Shown: positions 9,601 through 20,978, counted from the first letter of the stretch. The stretch is 64,000 nt of DNA from Scolanthus callimorphus (GCA_033964015.1 CM066924.1:4384251-4448250), one strand, 5' to 3'. The notes: generated from the sequence alone by a model not told the origin. Numbers and translations: made by a program.

Positions 9601-10716
9601 CCCACAAGACCCTGGAGATGAGGTTGATATCTCACCTCATGTGAACTACGGGTGTCTACATTTTTATTAGTTGAGTTGTCCTCGTGCTTTTTGTGTTTTG
9701 TAAAAGGCACAAAGGCAATAATATTAGTCTAAATATAATAAATGTATTTTTGATGCTACAATTAACTACTACCATCTTTTATTCCTTATAATAGTTGGAA
9801 GCTCCGCTTTTAGGCAGTGCCTAAATCTATATATTATTGTAGGGTTCCAGGAATATTAATACCCCCCAGTGAAGGGTGTTGAAAGTAACCCCCCCCCCCC
9901 CCCAACCCTTGGAATTTCAAAAGAAAAATACAGTATTTGTATGGAGAAGTTCAAGTAAATTGTATGGATATTTTCTGGAACCACACATTCCAAGATTCCT
10001 GGACACTATGAAAACTGAATTTAGTTCAACGATTTGAATAATGTACACACCGTAAAGATTTCCAAAAATAAACAAGCCTGTTTTTTTAAATTCAGTGAAA
10101 CTATGTCACAGACAAAATATATCTACTTAAGTGAATCTATATCAAAATGCAAATTAAAACCTTCTTTCCATGCCTGTGGCTGCATTATTAGAGTTATCGT
10201 ATTAGAGTTATCGTAAGTCTCAAACCATTTAGGAATTATGTGATGGACCTCATTCACTTGGGCATAATGTTGTACCATTTCAGATCATGTGGCATTCCTC
10301 AAGTATCCTTTCTTTGTTTTTTTTTTCTGTTATGCATCAAAGGATATATGAATATGGAAGAAACCCAACAAAAAAAACATTATTCAAATGAATGTCTCCC
10401 GCCCCAGGGCTGCGAATTTCTTTGCATAATAAGACACTGTGTGGAACAAGTTGTCATTCGCAGGGAAAAACTCCTGCCGCTTTAGCCAAGTGCCACAATA
10501 TCAATAGGAAAGTTGGCGAATCCCAGCCCAAACCCTGCCTACAGTCCCAGCCATAGCAGCAACCACAATCTAAAAACCACTTATCTCCCGCATACTGTGA
10601 CTTCTTAAGCAATCTAAAACCAAATTAAACCCTCGCTATTCTCCGGGTAGGGGGGTGCAGAGCTTTCCACTGACTAGTGCGTCCAAGCAAAAGAGGTCTA
10701 TCATACTAGTCTATTT
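9601..10716. other. Non-coding stretch with a recurrent repeat end
   Basis: No gene is seen. At 9791-9828 the motif AGCTCCGCTTTTAGGCAGTG followed by CCTAAATCTATATAT is the inverted form of a sequence also found at 47824-47854 and 58749-58788, so it is an end of a dispersed repeat. A C15 run lies at 9889-9903. The segment AATACAGTATTTGTATGGA near 9930 recurs in variants at about 16930 and 47330. Confidence 0.5.
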
Positions 10717-10823
10717 AACAATTAGACCTCGAGGCGAAATGTGCTATGATGAATAGACCATGAGGCCGAAGGCCGAATGGTCTATTGATATCATAGCACA
10801 TGAGGACGAGAGGTCTAATTGTT
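10717..10823. repeat. Large fold-back hairpin
   Basis: Arms of about 44 bp pair: 10717-10760 (AACAATTAGACCTC ... GTGCTATGATGAATAGACCA) with 10779-10823 (TGGTCTATTGATATCATAGC ... GAGGTCTAATTGTT). The loop contains GGCCGAAGGCC. Weaker pairing continues outward through ACTAGT sequences, and AATAGACCA motifs recur near 10935-10995. It looks like a non-autonomous fold-back DNA element. Confidence 0.65.
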
Positions 10824-12516
10824 TTAGTATAAACCAACTAGTTGGTCAGTTTTGGTAATGAATTCCATTATATTATGTTGAAAAAATCAAGTTTTCTTGC
10901 AAAGAAAGGTGGTGGTTTTGCCAGGCACGGTCTATCACTAATAGACCACTAGAAGCTCAGCCAATCAGAAAGCAGGATTTGTAATAGACCATTAATGGGT
11001 TTATACTAAACAGCATTTAATCCAAGCAATTAGCTGGTTACATTTTTATCCAAAGCATTCAAGATTATGTCAAAGACAAAGGTCAATGTTGCTTTTTTTT
11101 CTTGAGAGGAAAAAAAATTCAATTCGCATGGGTATCACTAATAGGGGTGCTACATAATTTGGTGTTGCATCGTCTCAATGAAAATTATACCATTTAGCAT
11201 TTCCAATTTGCATGAAAAGCTTTGTCTAAACCAAACAGTCTAAACCAAACAGTTGTAATTACTCAGTGCAATTACAAATGTTTTGAACAGTGGAATGCAT
11301 ACCTTGCCAACTCTCCCATTTTACCAAGGAGACTCCCAGTTTTCACACTCAGTCTCCAAGGAAAAAAATGAAAACTTTCCAAATATTTACTGGAATATCT
11401 CCCGGGTAAATTTCTTGCGCTTTTCTCATAAGTTGTTGTATTTGAGACAAAATTTTGGTTTGGAGTTTTCAATGTTGGCAGGTCGGGAAATGCAAACATA
11501 AACACATGGGTTATCACCAAGAAAAACACATTGTATTCGTTTTTTTCCAATTGTTCTTACTGGTACCTTTTTACTAAAGGTTACTAGCATATCGAAAGGT
11601 TTTATGTATTCACTCTAGTAAATTAACTTAAGTTTAATGTGCCAATTCAATACATTCTGCTGTGCACAACAAACACTAAAAAACATTTTAGAGAAATGCC
11701 ACAGAGCGTGCAGAAAGCTAAAATTTTTTGTCAACACACAGTCTCATTAGTTAGCCTTTGGTATTAGACAGTTAAAGGATAAATATTAAGTCAAATGCTT
11801 ATTGTATTCTGACGCTAAAAGAAATTCGAGTATCACTGTCACGCCGGCTTCAGATTCAAAGGTCAATGCTTGATGTAAACTAACAGCAAACTTTTAGTTC
11901 CTAACTTCATTCCGAGTAGGTTTTCTCCCCGTGTAGAAACAACCTGAGTGTAATCCTGTTTGGAACTGTGAATGCCCTGCCATCTTCCTTTAAAAACTGC
12001 TGGCCTTTATCCAGGAATTTTGAACCAACCACGAATTACTCGGCCTCCATCTTTAGACCCGACTTTCTGTGACTTGTGTGCTAATAATATTTATCCAAAC
12101 AAAACCGTCACGTCACTCGCTTCTGCCATAGTGGAAATGAGCTTCACCAAGTTAATTTTGCTCTTCAAAAAAGTTCAGTTACTGCCCAGTTATTAGTAAA
12201 ACGCCCAAGCGTTAGTGAAAGAAGTGGAGAATGCCGGGGGACATGACTTCGCAAAGAACAGCAATTGCCAATTCTACTCGGCGCTATAAAAATCTTGGAC
12301 TTCTCCCGGACTTCTAGACGATTAGGAAGACACTCTCATCATCTCTTCAGACACTAGTAGTCCCTGGCTTTTTGCAAACATATTATCATTTGCGAAGAAC
12401 AGTTCTCCAGACGCGTACAGAATGCATTTCGTTCGGCATTTCAATCAAGATAATTTGCAGAATTGCATAAGACCATATTTGGGTTTCCTGTAGTCTGTCA
12501 CGTGAGCAGCACCGAC
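10824..12516. other. Non-coding, no feature recognised
   Basis: AT-rich sequence without credible coding frames. AATAGACCA motifs at 10930-11000 may belong to the neighbouring fold-back element. I recognise nothing else. Confidence 0.4.
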
Positions 12517-12624
12517 CACCCACCCCTCTCCCCTTACTCCAATACCGCCATGCTGTGACGTCATAATCGCGCGCCACCCACCCCTCCCCCCGTCACTGGC
12601 TCGCCGCCATGTTGTGACGTCATG
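12517..12624. promoter_or_regulatory. Duplicated GC-rich module with CRE palindromes
   Basis: Two copies, 59 bp apart (12517-12565 and 12576-12624), each run from CACCCACCCCTC through CCGCCATG to TGTGACGTCAT. Each holds a perfect TGACGTCA site (12556-12563 and 12615-12622). The CRE site and the GCCGCCATG block resemble core promoter modules of housekeeping genes, but no gene follows on either strand. This may be a repeat-borne or orphan promoter. Confidence 0.4.
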
Positions 12625-12869
12625 AGCACCACGACTGCGGCGAAGACTAGATGCAAGTGGCTGCGAAAGGTGCAGGCTTCACCGTCCGGCGCGGGATGAC
12701 CTTGGATGACCTTCGACGTTCAAAAATCACTTCGATCCCTTTGCGATAGTTGCCGCATGTGAGGTTTTGGGTACCCTGTGGATTTCTTACATTCGCTTCA
12801 TGCGCTCTATTTGCGATCATTTTGGACGCGTACCGCACCATTTGGATTTCTTTTTTGACGCTTTTTTCT

Positions 12870-12926
12870 TAGGTATGGTGCTCCGCTCTGCGGCCTTCGG
12901 CCGCAGGAGGAGCTCCGCTATAAAGT
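12870..12926. repeat. Repeat end module with GC hairpin
   Basis: GGTGCTCCGCT, a perfect hairpin (TGCGGCC-TTC-GGCCGCA, 12889-12905) and GGAGCTCCGCTATAAA follow each other. The same order, with a different hairpin sequence, occurs at 60065-60115. Hairpin identity changes while layout is kept, which suggests structural conservation at the end of a non-autonomous transposable element. Confidence 0.55.
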
Positions 12927-13172
12927 GAGCCTAAAAGGTTTTTTTTTTGCACTGGTCTCCCTAATTGGTGCGACAAAATCGCGCGTGTGTCCGTCTCCAA
13001 ATCGGTCAAAGAACCCGTGAAAATCGAAAGCGCAATTTGACTTTGACAATTTGACGGAATTGTTTGTATGTTTATCATATCTCAGTGAGGGGAGAGAAGA
13101 AACAGGTCAAGTAAAATGGTCTAAGGACTAATAATTTTTTTTAGTTTATTTATATGTTTTTGGCTTTATTCC

Positions 13173-13700
13173 TCGCTTAAAAAATAACTTGAATTAGAAC
13201 TTAGCCCAAACTGAATCTTTTCCAACAAAAACATGCCCACTGGAGGGATTTCCTCCTTCTCTTTGGGATTGTGTCCTCGTTTTTGCGATAGAGCCGTCAG
13301 GATTTATACTTAGAGAATGTTATCATGACTTTCACGGACTTTGATTTGTAAATGTGTCATTTCGACCTAGCATGACTTAGCGCGTGCTCCGAGGGAAGCA
13401 AGGTAGTGTGTACGTTTGTTGAAACTTGAATGAAAATTTTTCTCAGCTCAAATCTTTCAAGTTAGAATTATCCCTGCACATTCCTGTATGTAATCTGTAA
13501 AAGAACCATTTAGGTTTCAATGTCTTTGGTGCTTTCGGCTGCGCGAACTGAGTTCTTTTTTTAGTTTCTGTCGGGAGATTTCAAAATGGCGGCGATGGCG
13601 GCTTGTCTCTCGCTTAAGAAATCGCTTGAATTAGAACTTAGCCCAGGGTGAATATTTTCCAACAAAAACACCCCCACGGTCCAGATTTCCGCCTTCCCTT
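13173..13700. repeat. Diverged direct repeat pair
   Basis: A segment of about 90 bp at 13173-13260 (CTCGCTTAAAAAATAACTTG ... CCAACAAAAACATGCCCACT) is repeated with changes at 13607-13700 (CTCGCTTAAGAAATCGCTTG ... CCAACAAAAACACCCCCACG). The second copy is preceded by CAAAATGGCGGCGATGGCGG, a YY1-like start-site motif. No coding sequence is attached. Confidence 0.5.
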
Positions 13701-14402
13701 CAGGTCTGCGAAGTTTTTTTGGCGGCACAGCTTCAGGGCTAAGCGGAGTGAGTGCGGACACGATTTCTCTTACCTTATTAATATATAGATTAATTAATTT
13801 TACTTTACTTCCCTTACTTAGCAATTAACTTTAATATTTAACCCAACACCTTACTTAAATTTGATTAACACCAATTATTTTTACTCAACACTTTGGTTTA
13901 CAATAACACAACTATATACAAGGACGACACTATTTTTGTTTTCGTTGTTTGTATTACTTAGACACAGAAAGAAAAAGAAAAAAGACACTAGAGAAACCTT
14001 GACACAGGTCCAAACCTGCCAGTCAAGGGAAAATCAGGCACCTCTCCCTAGTCGAGAGACGCGGCCCGTCTAGTGTAAGGTGGGCAAGACCTAAAGGAAA
14101 ACCGCCTCGTAAGGACTTACGCAAGACTACAAATAATTGGATAAAAAGGATTTTGCTTCCCGCCGCGGCCCACATTTATCCCTTCGAGCTAAAAAACAAA
14201 CTTGTGGGTTTCTCCCCCCCTTCTACCCATTTTGCCCTACTCCTCACTTTCGCACCCTCGAGACGCTGATTTTTAGATCCCGTAATTGCGCTTGTTGTGA
14301 TCAGAAGTCGGTCTTAGCAGTCTCGTCGCCGTTAGCTATTTATGTAAACCCTTAGTTTTCTTTTCTTTTCGATCTTATTTAATGTTTATTTTTGTATGTA
14401 AC
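13701..14402. other. Non-coding, possible 3' flank of LINE L5
   Basis: No reliable gene. Low-complexity A/G-rich tract at 13970-13990. The stretch 14000-14110 may be the 3' untranslated part of the minus-strand LINE that starts at 14403, but I cannot show this. Confidence 0.3.
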
Positions 14403-15414
14403 TTAAAACCCACAAGAATCATCATAATTGATGGAGGTGGAGTAAATGGAAGAAGAAGAAGCTAGGCGCTGGCGCGTGCGTATTATTTCCTTGATCAGTT
14501 TGTTCGTCTGTCGTTGGTGTTCGCGTCGGCGTTCTGAGGAGAACGATTGTGAGGATGGTTTGATCTCGCTTTTGAGATCATCCCACCACTCTCTTTTGGT
14601 CGCATAAATATCCTTTTTGGTTTTATGTATGCGTATTAGGCTATCTATTCTGGTGCAGTATTCTGGATCTTCGAGTGCACTGGTATTGAATTTCCAAATT
14701 TTCCCCCCTCTGCCTGAGGTGTCCCCGAGTTCAATTTGGAGAGACACAGAAGCATGATCTGACGTAACACTGGGTACTATACTAGTCACTTAATTTGAAA
14801 ACCCACGATCTATACTCGTGTAGAAACGGTCTAGACGGGACATTACTGTAAGGTCGTGATTGCACCAGGTGAATTCTCGCTTACGAGGAAAGTTTCTTCT
14901 CCAAATATCTTGTAAATTACATACCGATTTAAACGCTCTGAGTTCCTCCCAACCGCTAGCACCGCCTTGGTTGCGTGGCCGTGCATATCGGACTCACTCT
15001 CCACACAATTGAAATCGCCTCCCAATATTAGAAGGGCGCCTGGATAAATATAGTCATGTTTAGAAAAGTTTAGAAAAAATATTTCCTCTCGGTGATGTTC
15101 ACTGGTGCATACACGTTAAGAATATTGACTTTCATGTTTCCCTTTCTTGCTAATATACTCATGACTCGGCCGTCCGTGTCATGGCTAAAGTGAAGCACCT
15201 CAAAATCAGACCTCGGTGACTGTAACACCGCTACTTCGGCGGATTTTGGTGTCCCAAACGACCAGAACCATTTGCCCCTGCGCAACTTCTCGATCGCCTT
15301 CGATTTCGCTCTACTGTCAATGAAGGTTTCCTGAATCAATGCGAAATCAAAAGGGGCACGAGTCAAGTTGGTCGAAAATCAGGTCAGACTTTGTGATTTT
15401 GCCAAAGCCCGGAT

Positions 15415-15730
15415 ATTATTAGTTATTATTCAGCACACATCGATGCACTGCCCAAATATGGTCATTGGAACGCCAATAGCTGTCTTCTGTACATGACAGC
15501 TATCCTGCGATATCCGTCTCTGAGGGAAATATGATGTTTTGAGCTCGTAAATAATACACAAAAGTCATGTTTTTCGGTTTTTTTTTGTGCTATCGATGTG
15601 CTGAATAATAAAACCATTATCCTGCTCGATTTTGCAGAATATCGTCTGATTTTAGCCAACTCGGGACTTCGTCCCTCGTCGGCTAAGTATCAGACGATAT
15701 TCTGCGCAATCTCGCAGGATAATGGTTAAT
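15415..15730. repeat. Fold-back element inside LINE L5
   Basis: Two nested inverted pairs. The inner arms, 15613-15666 and 15671-15725, run from ACCATTATCCTG to TCGGGA and pair almost perfectly around a 4-nt tip. The outer pair is TTATTATTCAGCACACATCG (about 15422) against the complement near 15591-15612. Together they form a cruciform-prone insertion between the two ORFs of the LINE. Confidence 0.65.
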
Positions 15731-15831
15731 TATGATGCGCAAGAAAGGTTTCTAGAGAGAGGGGAAACATGGACGGTTTACAGCCTAAACTAAGACATAT
15801 TAACAAGAGATTAGGTGGTACTTATCAGTCG

Positions 15832-16560
15832 TCATTGGGCATCGCGTCTCATCGGCGGTTCGTTTTCCTCATCAGAGGCGACGAAGGGGCGTTTGTTTGT
15901 AAACTCATCCATAGGCTCTGCTTCCGGTGGGATCTTCATAGTGTTGCGCGTAGGGCGTTCCGGGTCGGTCTTGGATAATTTCATCGAGACTCTGTTGGGG
16001 GGTGCGTTGGCGGTGTTTATCGGTGCTGGAAGGTCCAGGTGGTAAACGTGGTGGCGGTGGACAAGCGGACCAATCTTTCCCTTCACCCAATTGAAAATGT
16101 ATCTCGGGGTGCTTGAGGGCGATGTGTGGGTGTGGTGGGTTCGCTCGTGTCCTGTGTGTAGTCTGTGAAGTTGAAGTTTAGAGGTGGGGTTCCAGGTTTC
16201 GGCGGTGTGGACTCAGTGTGCGCTTGGGTGTCTAGTTGTTTCTTGTTTTCGGTGTCCTCAGCCTGTTCGCCAGTCTGTTCTGTTATCTCATTCGGTGTCG
16301 CTGAATCCAAAGCCCGATCTTTATGGAAATTCGCATTCACCCGGTCCTTAATCTCGTCTACGCTGAGCAGTTTTTGGCCGTTCGACGTTCCAGTTGAAAT
16401 AGCAAGCGCTGGGCAAGTGTTTCGGACTCTTACAAAGAATACAGCGCTTGGCGTTGTTGCAAGTGGCCGCTGGGTGTCCCATCTGGTCACAATTAAAGCA
16501 CCGCTGGTTCGGCAGGTCTTCTCCTGTCCGGCATACTTTTAACCAAGCGTAAAGTTTCCC
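15832..16560 (-). pseudogene. L5 ORF1, zinc-knuckle nucleic-acid-binding protein
   Basis: The coding frame runs through CX2CX4HX4C knuckles, then a low-complexity tail rich in T, P, E and Q (for example HTESTPPKPGTPPLNFNFTD). ORF1 proteins of this type bind the LINE RNA in the cytoplasmic particle. At least one frameshift lies between the upstream segment (to 16610) and the knuckles, and another near 16440. No N-terminal start is visible because the element is cut near 16620. Confidence 0.7.
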
Positions 16561-16620
16561 AGATACATATACCTCGGGATCCCTTTCTCAAGTTTCACAC
16601 GCTGTGATGCGTTTGACCCT

Positions 16621-16985
16621 TTTGTACAATAACAAGATTTTCCCAGGACAATGGAACAGTATTCCACCAGACCTGTTAATAAACTGTAACACCATTTCAA
16701 TCTTTCATTCCTGTATTTCACTTATCACTCATTAGTTTAGTTCATTTAATTGTTTTGGTTGTTTAAATGATTGATTATCATTCAGCCACCTACTTATTAT
16801 TTTGTTATTGTTGTTTATTTATTTATTTTTCGTCTCTTTTCTTACTGACCGCCCAGCAATATTCCACTCCTGAGGGGTCGCTGAATTGGAAGATAGATAG
16901 ATAGAATTTACCTTACCATTTCCACAAAGATACTGTATTTTCCTTGGAAATTCCAGAGGGTTGTTGAAATGACAATGGAATAGTG
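16621..16985. other. AT-rich spacer with short simple repeats
   Basis: TTATTTATTTATTTTT tract near 16812-16830 and GATAGATAGATAG at 16891-16903. The region 16915-16960 (TTTCCACAAAGATACTGTAT then TTTTCCTTGGAAATTCCAGA) is a diverged copy of the dispersed repeat seen near 9900-9960 and 47320-47380. No gene. Confidence 0.45.
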
Positions 16986-16989
16986 GAAG

Positions 16990-17170
16990 ACTTTTGTTAC
17001 TTCTCTTCTGTGCCTGTTTGGCGATATTTTGACGAAGCTTTGTATTGAACTTCTGGGCAGCCATTCGAAGGACCCATTTCTGCAAGCAAACGGGGCGAAA
17101 ACCTGGGTGCTCTGTAATACACTGTAGGACTTGGCCAGGCTGAAGATCCTCCGCAACTATGTCGCTTGTT
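16990..17170 (-). CDS. P2X7-type intracellular domain exon (fragment)
   Basis: The minus strand encodes LQPGQVLQCITEHPGFRPVC followed by LQKWVLRMAAQKF. The HPGF-x-x-VCL-x-x-WVL signature is the cysteine-rich domain shared by the P2X7 receptor tail and many cnidarian repeat-associated genes. Possible exon edges are an AG near 17166 and AAGTAAC near 16998. No ion-channel part is near, so this is a lone exon, probably from one of the multicopy families that carry this domain. The boundary calls are uncertain. Confidence 0.5.
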
Positions 17171-17487
17171 CGCTAATGTTTTGTAGGTGCGCGAGCTTGC
17201 AGTTCCCACATTTGCACCTACGTTCGAAGAAGATTCGAGTTTAGTATTCTAGTTTAAAAACCTCTCAATGAAGCACTGCATCGACTCGAATTCTTTTTTT
17301 CAATCGATCTCGAATGATAGCCTTTTCATGCCCAACCATCAGTTCAACGATATAAATTACTCACTGAATATCCTAACTGATTCGAAACTCAAAAGTCACA
17401 CCTCTAAACAACCACACATATCAAGAATGAGAACGGGAACGAGGATAAGATTGAACTTTCGAAGCGAAGACATCCATGGAGACCCAA

Positions 17488-18325
17488 TCAAAGCATAATT
17501 GGAGTTCGCACTTTCCTCTGAAGAAAGATAGGCCTCCGACTCAGAATCACTAGAGACAGCCCTTGATGAAACTGACTAGGGGAACCAGGCGCCACCTGCT
17601 GAACTAGCTCAAGGGGGTCAAGCAGGATAGAAGACATATCGCCATTATCACTTTCGTACGTTTCCATAGTAGATTCGCCAGAAAAAGAATCCCGAGTACT
17701 GGGACCAGCAGAAAAAGGTGCCTCTATGTCATTAACAGCGTCATCAGAAAAATGGTTAGGCACAACTTGTGACGAATCAGTTGTCTCTATGGATTGGGAA
17801 TCACGCCCGACCTGATCGTATCCGGCTCGAGGGCTTTAGTGATGGAAAATTGAGAGGCTCCCTGATCACTTTCATTTTATCATTCATATCAACCTTCTCA
17901 GTAGTACTATTTTGACAAGAAGTCTGAGCCTGGGACGAAGCAGAATTATTGCCAACAGCATTTGCCGCGACATTAGAAGAGGAAGAATTATCAACATTGT
18001 TATCATTGGAAGAAGAGGGAGCATTAACATGCATAACAGAGGACGGTCTGTCTCTACGAGGTAATTGTTAACATTACCTCGAGGTAATGGTTAACATTAC
18101 CTCGTAAAGATACAAGTAAAGTTTCACGCTCTTCTAAATAGTCTTCATTGAGAGTAATTTGGAACACGAAAGTAGAAAGTCTCTGAATGCATCGAATGGA
18201 ATCTTTCCCGACAATTGACAGGATCTTCTGCTTAACCAGCACTCTCGTTACATCTTTGAAAATTAAGCCTCTTGATAGAGAAAGGGTAAGCGTATTAGGC
18301 TGCGCCGCTTTATACGGCGTTTTTT
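17488..18325 (-). mobile_element. LINE L3, ORF1 fragment fused to U1 promoter
   Basis: The frame starts at 18325 with TPYKAAQPNTLTLSLSRGL, nearly the same as the ORF1 start of LINE L1 at 57055, and continues through FKDVTRVLVKQKILSIVGKD. The C-terminal half (18034-17488) is rich in S, N and Q. The zinc-knuckle segment expected between the halves is absent and is replaced by a duplicated palindrome (18058-18103). No initiating ATG is present at the fusion point. Immediately upstream on the minus strand is a U1 promoter that stops at the U1 start site. Confidence 0.75.
18058..18103. repeat. Duplicated 23-nt palindrome in L3 ORF1
   Basis: GAGGTAATTGTTAACATTAC plus CTC is followed directly by a second copy with one change (GAGGTAATGGTTAAC...). 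Each copy is an imperfect palindrome, and the pair marks the place where the zinc-knuckle part of ORF1 is missing. Confidence 0.7.
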
Positions 18326-18481
18326 GCTTAACCCGACGCCATGAAAACGGACTCTTAGTACATACCGTATCGATCCATGTGGGAACGCCGCCTTCTACTG
18401 TTCAGTAGCCTCCCCGTTCACATCCCTCGGACTTATCGGCATGTACGGTAACTGTAGTCTTCAACATCTTTCCCTGTAGTG
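18326..18481 (-). promoter_or_regulatory. Stray U2-U1 spacer with U1 promoter
   Basis: About 155 bp match the spacer between U2 and U1 (equivalent to about 1493-1645) on the minus strand, with scattered changes. The -60 block (GTTCCCACATGGATCGA) is intact and the match ends at GGGTTAAGC, the base before U1 position 1. The U1 RNA itself is absent: LINE L3 ORF1 begins there instead. The other side abuts the 3' end of LINE L4. Confidence 0.85.
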
Positions 18482-19014
18482 TGAGTGTAGACGCGTTCGG
18501 TTTAAGGTTTGATTTTAGCTTACCCCAACATGGGTGCATATGGCTAGGCGGCGACCTATATAATATCGCGCCATATGATGCAATTTAGCCGTTTTACTTT
18601 TAATTGCTATGGTAACCTTATTGAGGCGTAGAGCCTTCACTGTTGTCTTTAAGTCTACTACTCCCAGCCCTCCTTGTGTAGGTTGGAGAAAACATGTTTT
18701 TCGTTTCACCGACTCCCTACGTCCCCCCATATAAAGGGCCAAACTATCTTGTTGAAACGACTAATCACCATGTTGGTACAGGTAGGATTCTTCCGAGGTA
18801 CCAGAACTTGGACGCTCCAATGACATTAACTAGTAGCGCTTTCCCTGGAAGTGAGAGGTCTCTCAATTTCCATAGAACCCACATAGCTTCAGTTTTTTTC
18901 CTATTGAGGCGCGCGCCTGTAGCTCGTTTGTATCTATGAACTATGTCTAGTGCATGTGTTAGATCGGTGGGTCCTTGTAAAAGTAACGTTAGATCGTCGA
19001 CGTACTGGGACGTT

Positions 19015-20952
19015 TTAAAGGTGGTGCCGTCCGATCCAGGTAAGAGAATCCCTCATATTTTGTTTTCTTTCCCGTGTGCGTTTCCTAGCACTTCGGCAAC
19101 GAGAACGGCTGATCGGACATCCTTGGCGTATTGCCTTTGCTAGCGAAATATTTTCTGTTCGGTTTCCGTTTACTAAAACGCTGCAGTTTGCCCCCCTGTA
19201 AATGACCTTTATCCATTGAATAAAATCAGGTCCGAAGCCAAATTTGCGTAGAACATTGTTGAGAAAGTCTCGGTCGACCCTATCGAATGCCTTTTCTTGG
19301 TCGAGGCTAATGAGAAGTCCGTTTTCTCCCGTTGTTTCCATGAAATCTAACACGTCTCGTAACAAGTTTAAATTGTCCGCGATGTTTCTACCTGACACTG
19401 AACATGTTTGATCCGTGTAAATCACATGTCCTAGGACTTGCTTAAGACGCTCTGATAGCGCTTTGGTTAGAATCTTGTAGCCCGTGTTAAGTAACGATAT
19501 TGGTCTCCAATTCTTTAAATCTTTTTATCGTCCTTTTTAAAAAGGAGCCTGGTAATACTTTCTCTTAGAGACCCCGGCAAGAGGTTGACCTCAAAGCTCT
19601 CTTTGACTGCGGCTGTAAAATCTAATACAAGCACGTCCCAAAAAGCCTGGTAAAACTCAGAACAAAGCACCCGGACCAGACGGACTCCCGACTAACTTAA
19701 GCCCTGTAATGCTCGCGTGAGTTCTTTCGTTGTAAATTTGCCTTCACATATTTTACTTTGTTCTGGTATTAGTATCCTATCTAATTTGTCTAAAAGTTCG
19801 TTTTGTGCTTCTGGTTCAGTCTGTTCCTGCTTATATAAGTCGCTGTAAAATTCATAAACAGCTTCCAAAATTTCTTTTTCCTCGGTCACTTCGACATTAT
19901 CTCTGTTGTAGACCGAGTTCATGGAGGCTTTTTGACAGCGACATTTTTCCAGGTTAAAAAATATCACGTTGTTTTTTTCGCCTTCTTCGATCCATTGTGA
20001 TCTGGCGCGGATTTTTGCGCCTTCGCGTTCTGTATTCACGAGAGCCTTCAGAGCTGATTCCGTTTGTTGTATTTCTTTTGCGGCTGAAATGTCGCCGGCT
20101 TTTAAACGTTGTTTTCCCGGATAACTCGCTTGGTTAAGCAATTGGTTATCCGTTTGATCTCTTGTTTGAGGAAATCCCACCAGTGACCCACCCTGACGAA
20201 CTCTGATTTACGGTTCTGAAGTTCGTTTATCGTCTCCCGAACTGCATTGACATACTGGCTGTCAGTTAGGAGGAAATAATTAAACTTCCATACCCCCCTT
20301 CAACTAATCTAAGTTTGAGAGACAGGACGTCGTGATCTGAGCCGATAAATTCTGCAATCTCACACTGTCTGATATGGGGTTTTATGTGCTTGGATACATA
20401 AAATCGATCGATGCGACTCGCCGCTAATTTATCGCTGTTAAATCAGGTGTATTCATTCGTTTTGGGGTGTAAGTTCCGCTATATATCTAAAAGGTTAAAA
20501 TCTTGTCGAATTTCCTTCAATTGCTCTTTCCCTGTTAAATTTGGTCGCTACTACCTCGTTTATCGCGTTCCAGTTCCACACAGTTCCAGTCTCCCCCTAT
20601 CAGGGACTCAGACTCTGGGTAAAAAATATCAGGGAGATTCGAAATGAAAGTTTTCCGATCGCCTGGGTCATTCGGTGCATAGATGGACAATATATTTAAA
20701 TTAGGCGTCCCCGCTCGTACAAGGACGCTCATCACTCTGCCCTCGGTATCATGCTTATAATCGAGCACTTCCAAATTCGTGTTTGGTGTAATTAAAACCC
20801 CGACCCCAGCACTCCTTGCGGTGCCAAAACTCCTTCCAAGTTTTTTCAAATGTGCTCGCTTTATTCTTAGAATCTATATGAGTTTCTTGTATCAAGATAA
20901 TATCATTGTTTAAGTGACGAAGTTCTGGGATCGTAATGTCCCGTTGTTTCAT
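19015..20952 (-). pseudogene. L4 ORF2, endonuclease-reverse transcriptase
   Basis: Pieces in order on the minus strand: endonuclease start (20952), middle endonuclease (20849-20535), linker with coiled-coil-like charge pattern (20180-19692), and RT domains (19425-19015) with SLDQEKAFDRVDRDFLNN and the QGCP motif. Frame changes fall at about 20760, 20200, 19690 and 19110. The enzyme nicks target DNA and copies LINE RNA. It is not functional as assembled here. Confidence 0.75.
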
Positions 20953-20978
20953 AGCCTACGCACGGACATTAATTGTTG

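Larger units (their letters stand above)
14403..16610 (-). mobile_element. LINE L5, Tx1-like, ORF1 plus endonuclease only
   Basis: Minus-strand non-LTR retrotransposon remnant. ORF1 (about 16610-15832) carries two CCHC zinc knuckles (16430-16545), CFNCDQMGHPAATC and CILCKSPKHLPSAC. ORF2 begins before 15366 with an apurinic-type endonuclease: IQETFIDS, GGDFNCV (near 15020) and SDHASV (near 14765) are catalytic-core motifs in order. The reverse transcriptase is missing, so the element is 3'-truncated near 14400. Frameshifts break both ORFs. A fold-back element (15415-15730) lies between ORF1 and ORF2. Endonuclease style places it near the Tx1 group. Confidence 0.8.

Noticed and set aside
12769..12781. 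GGGTACCCTGTGG as the end of another Academ-type copy
   Set aside because: Only this 13-nt motif matches; no TIR start (TAGTCCAGTC) or other element sequence is nearby.
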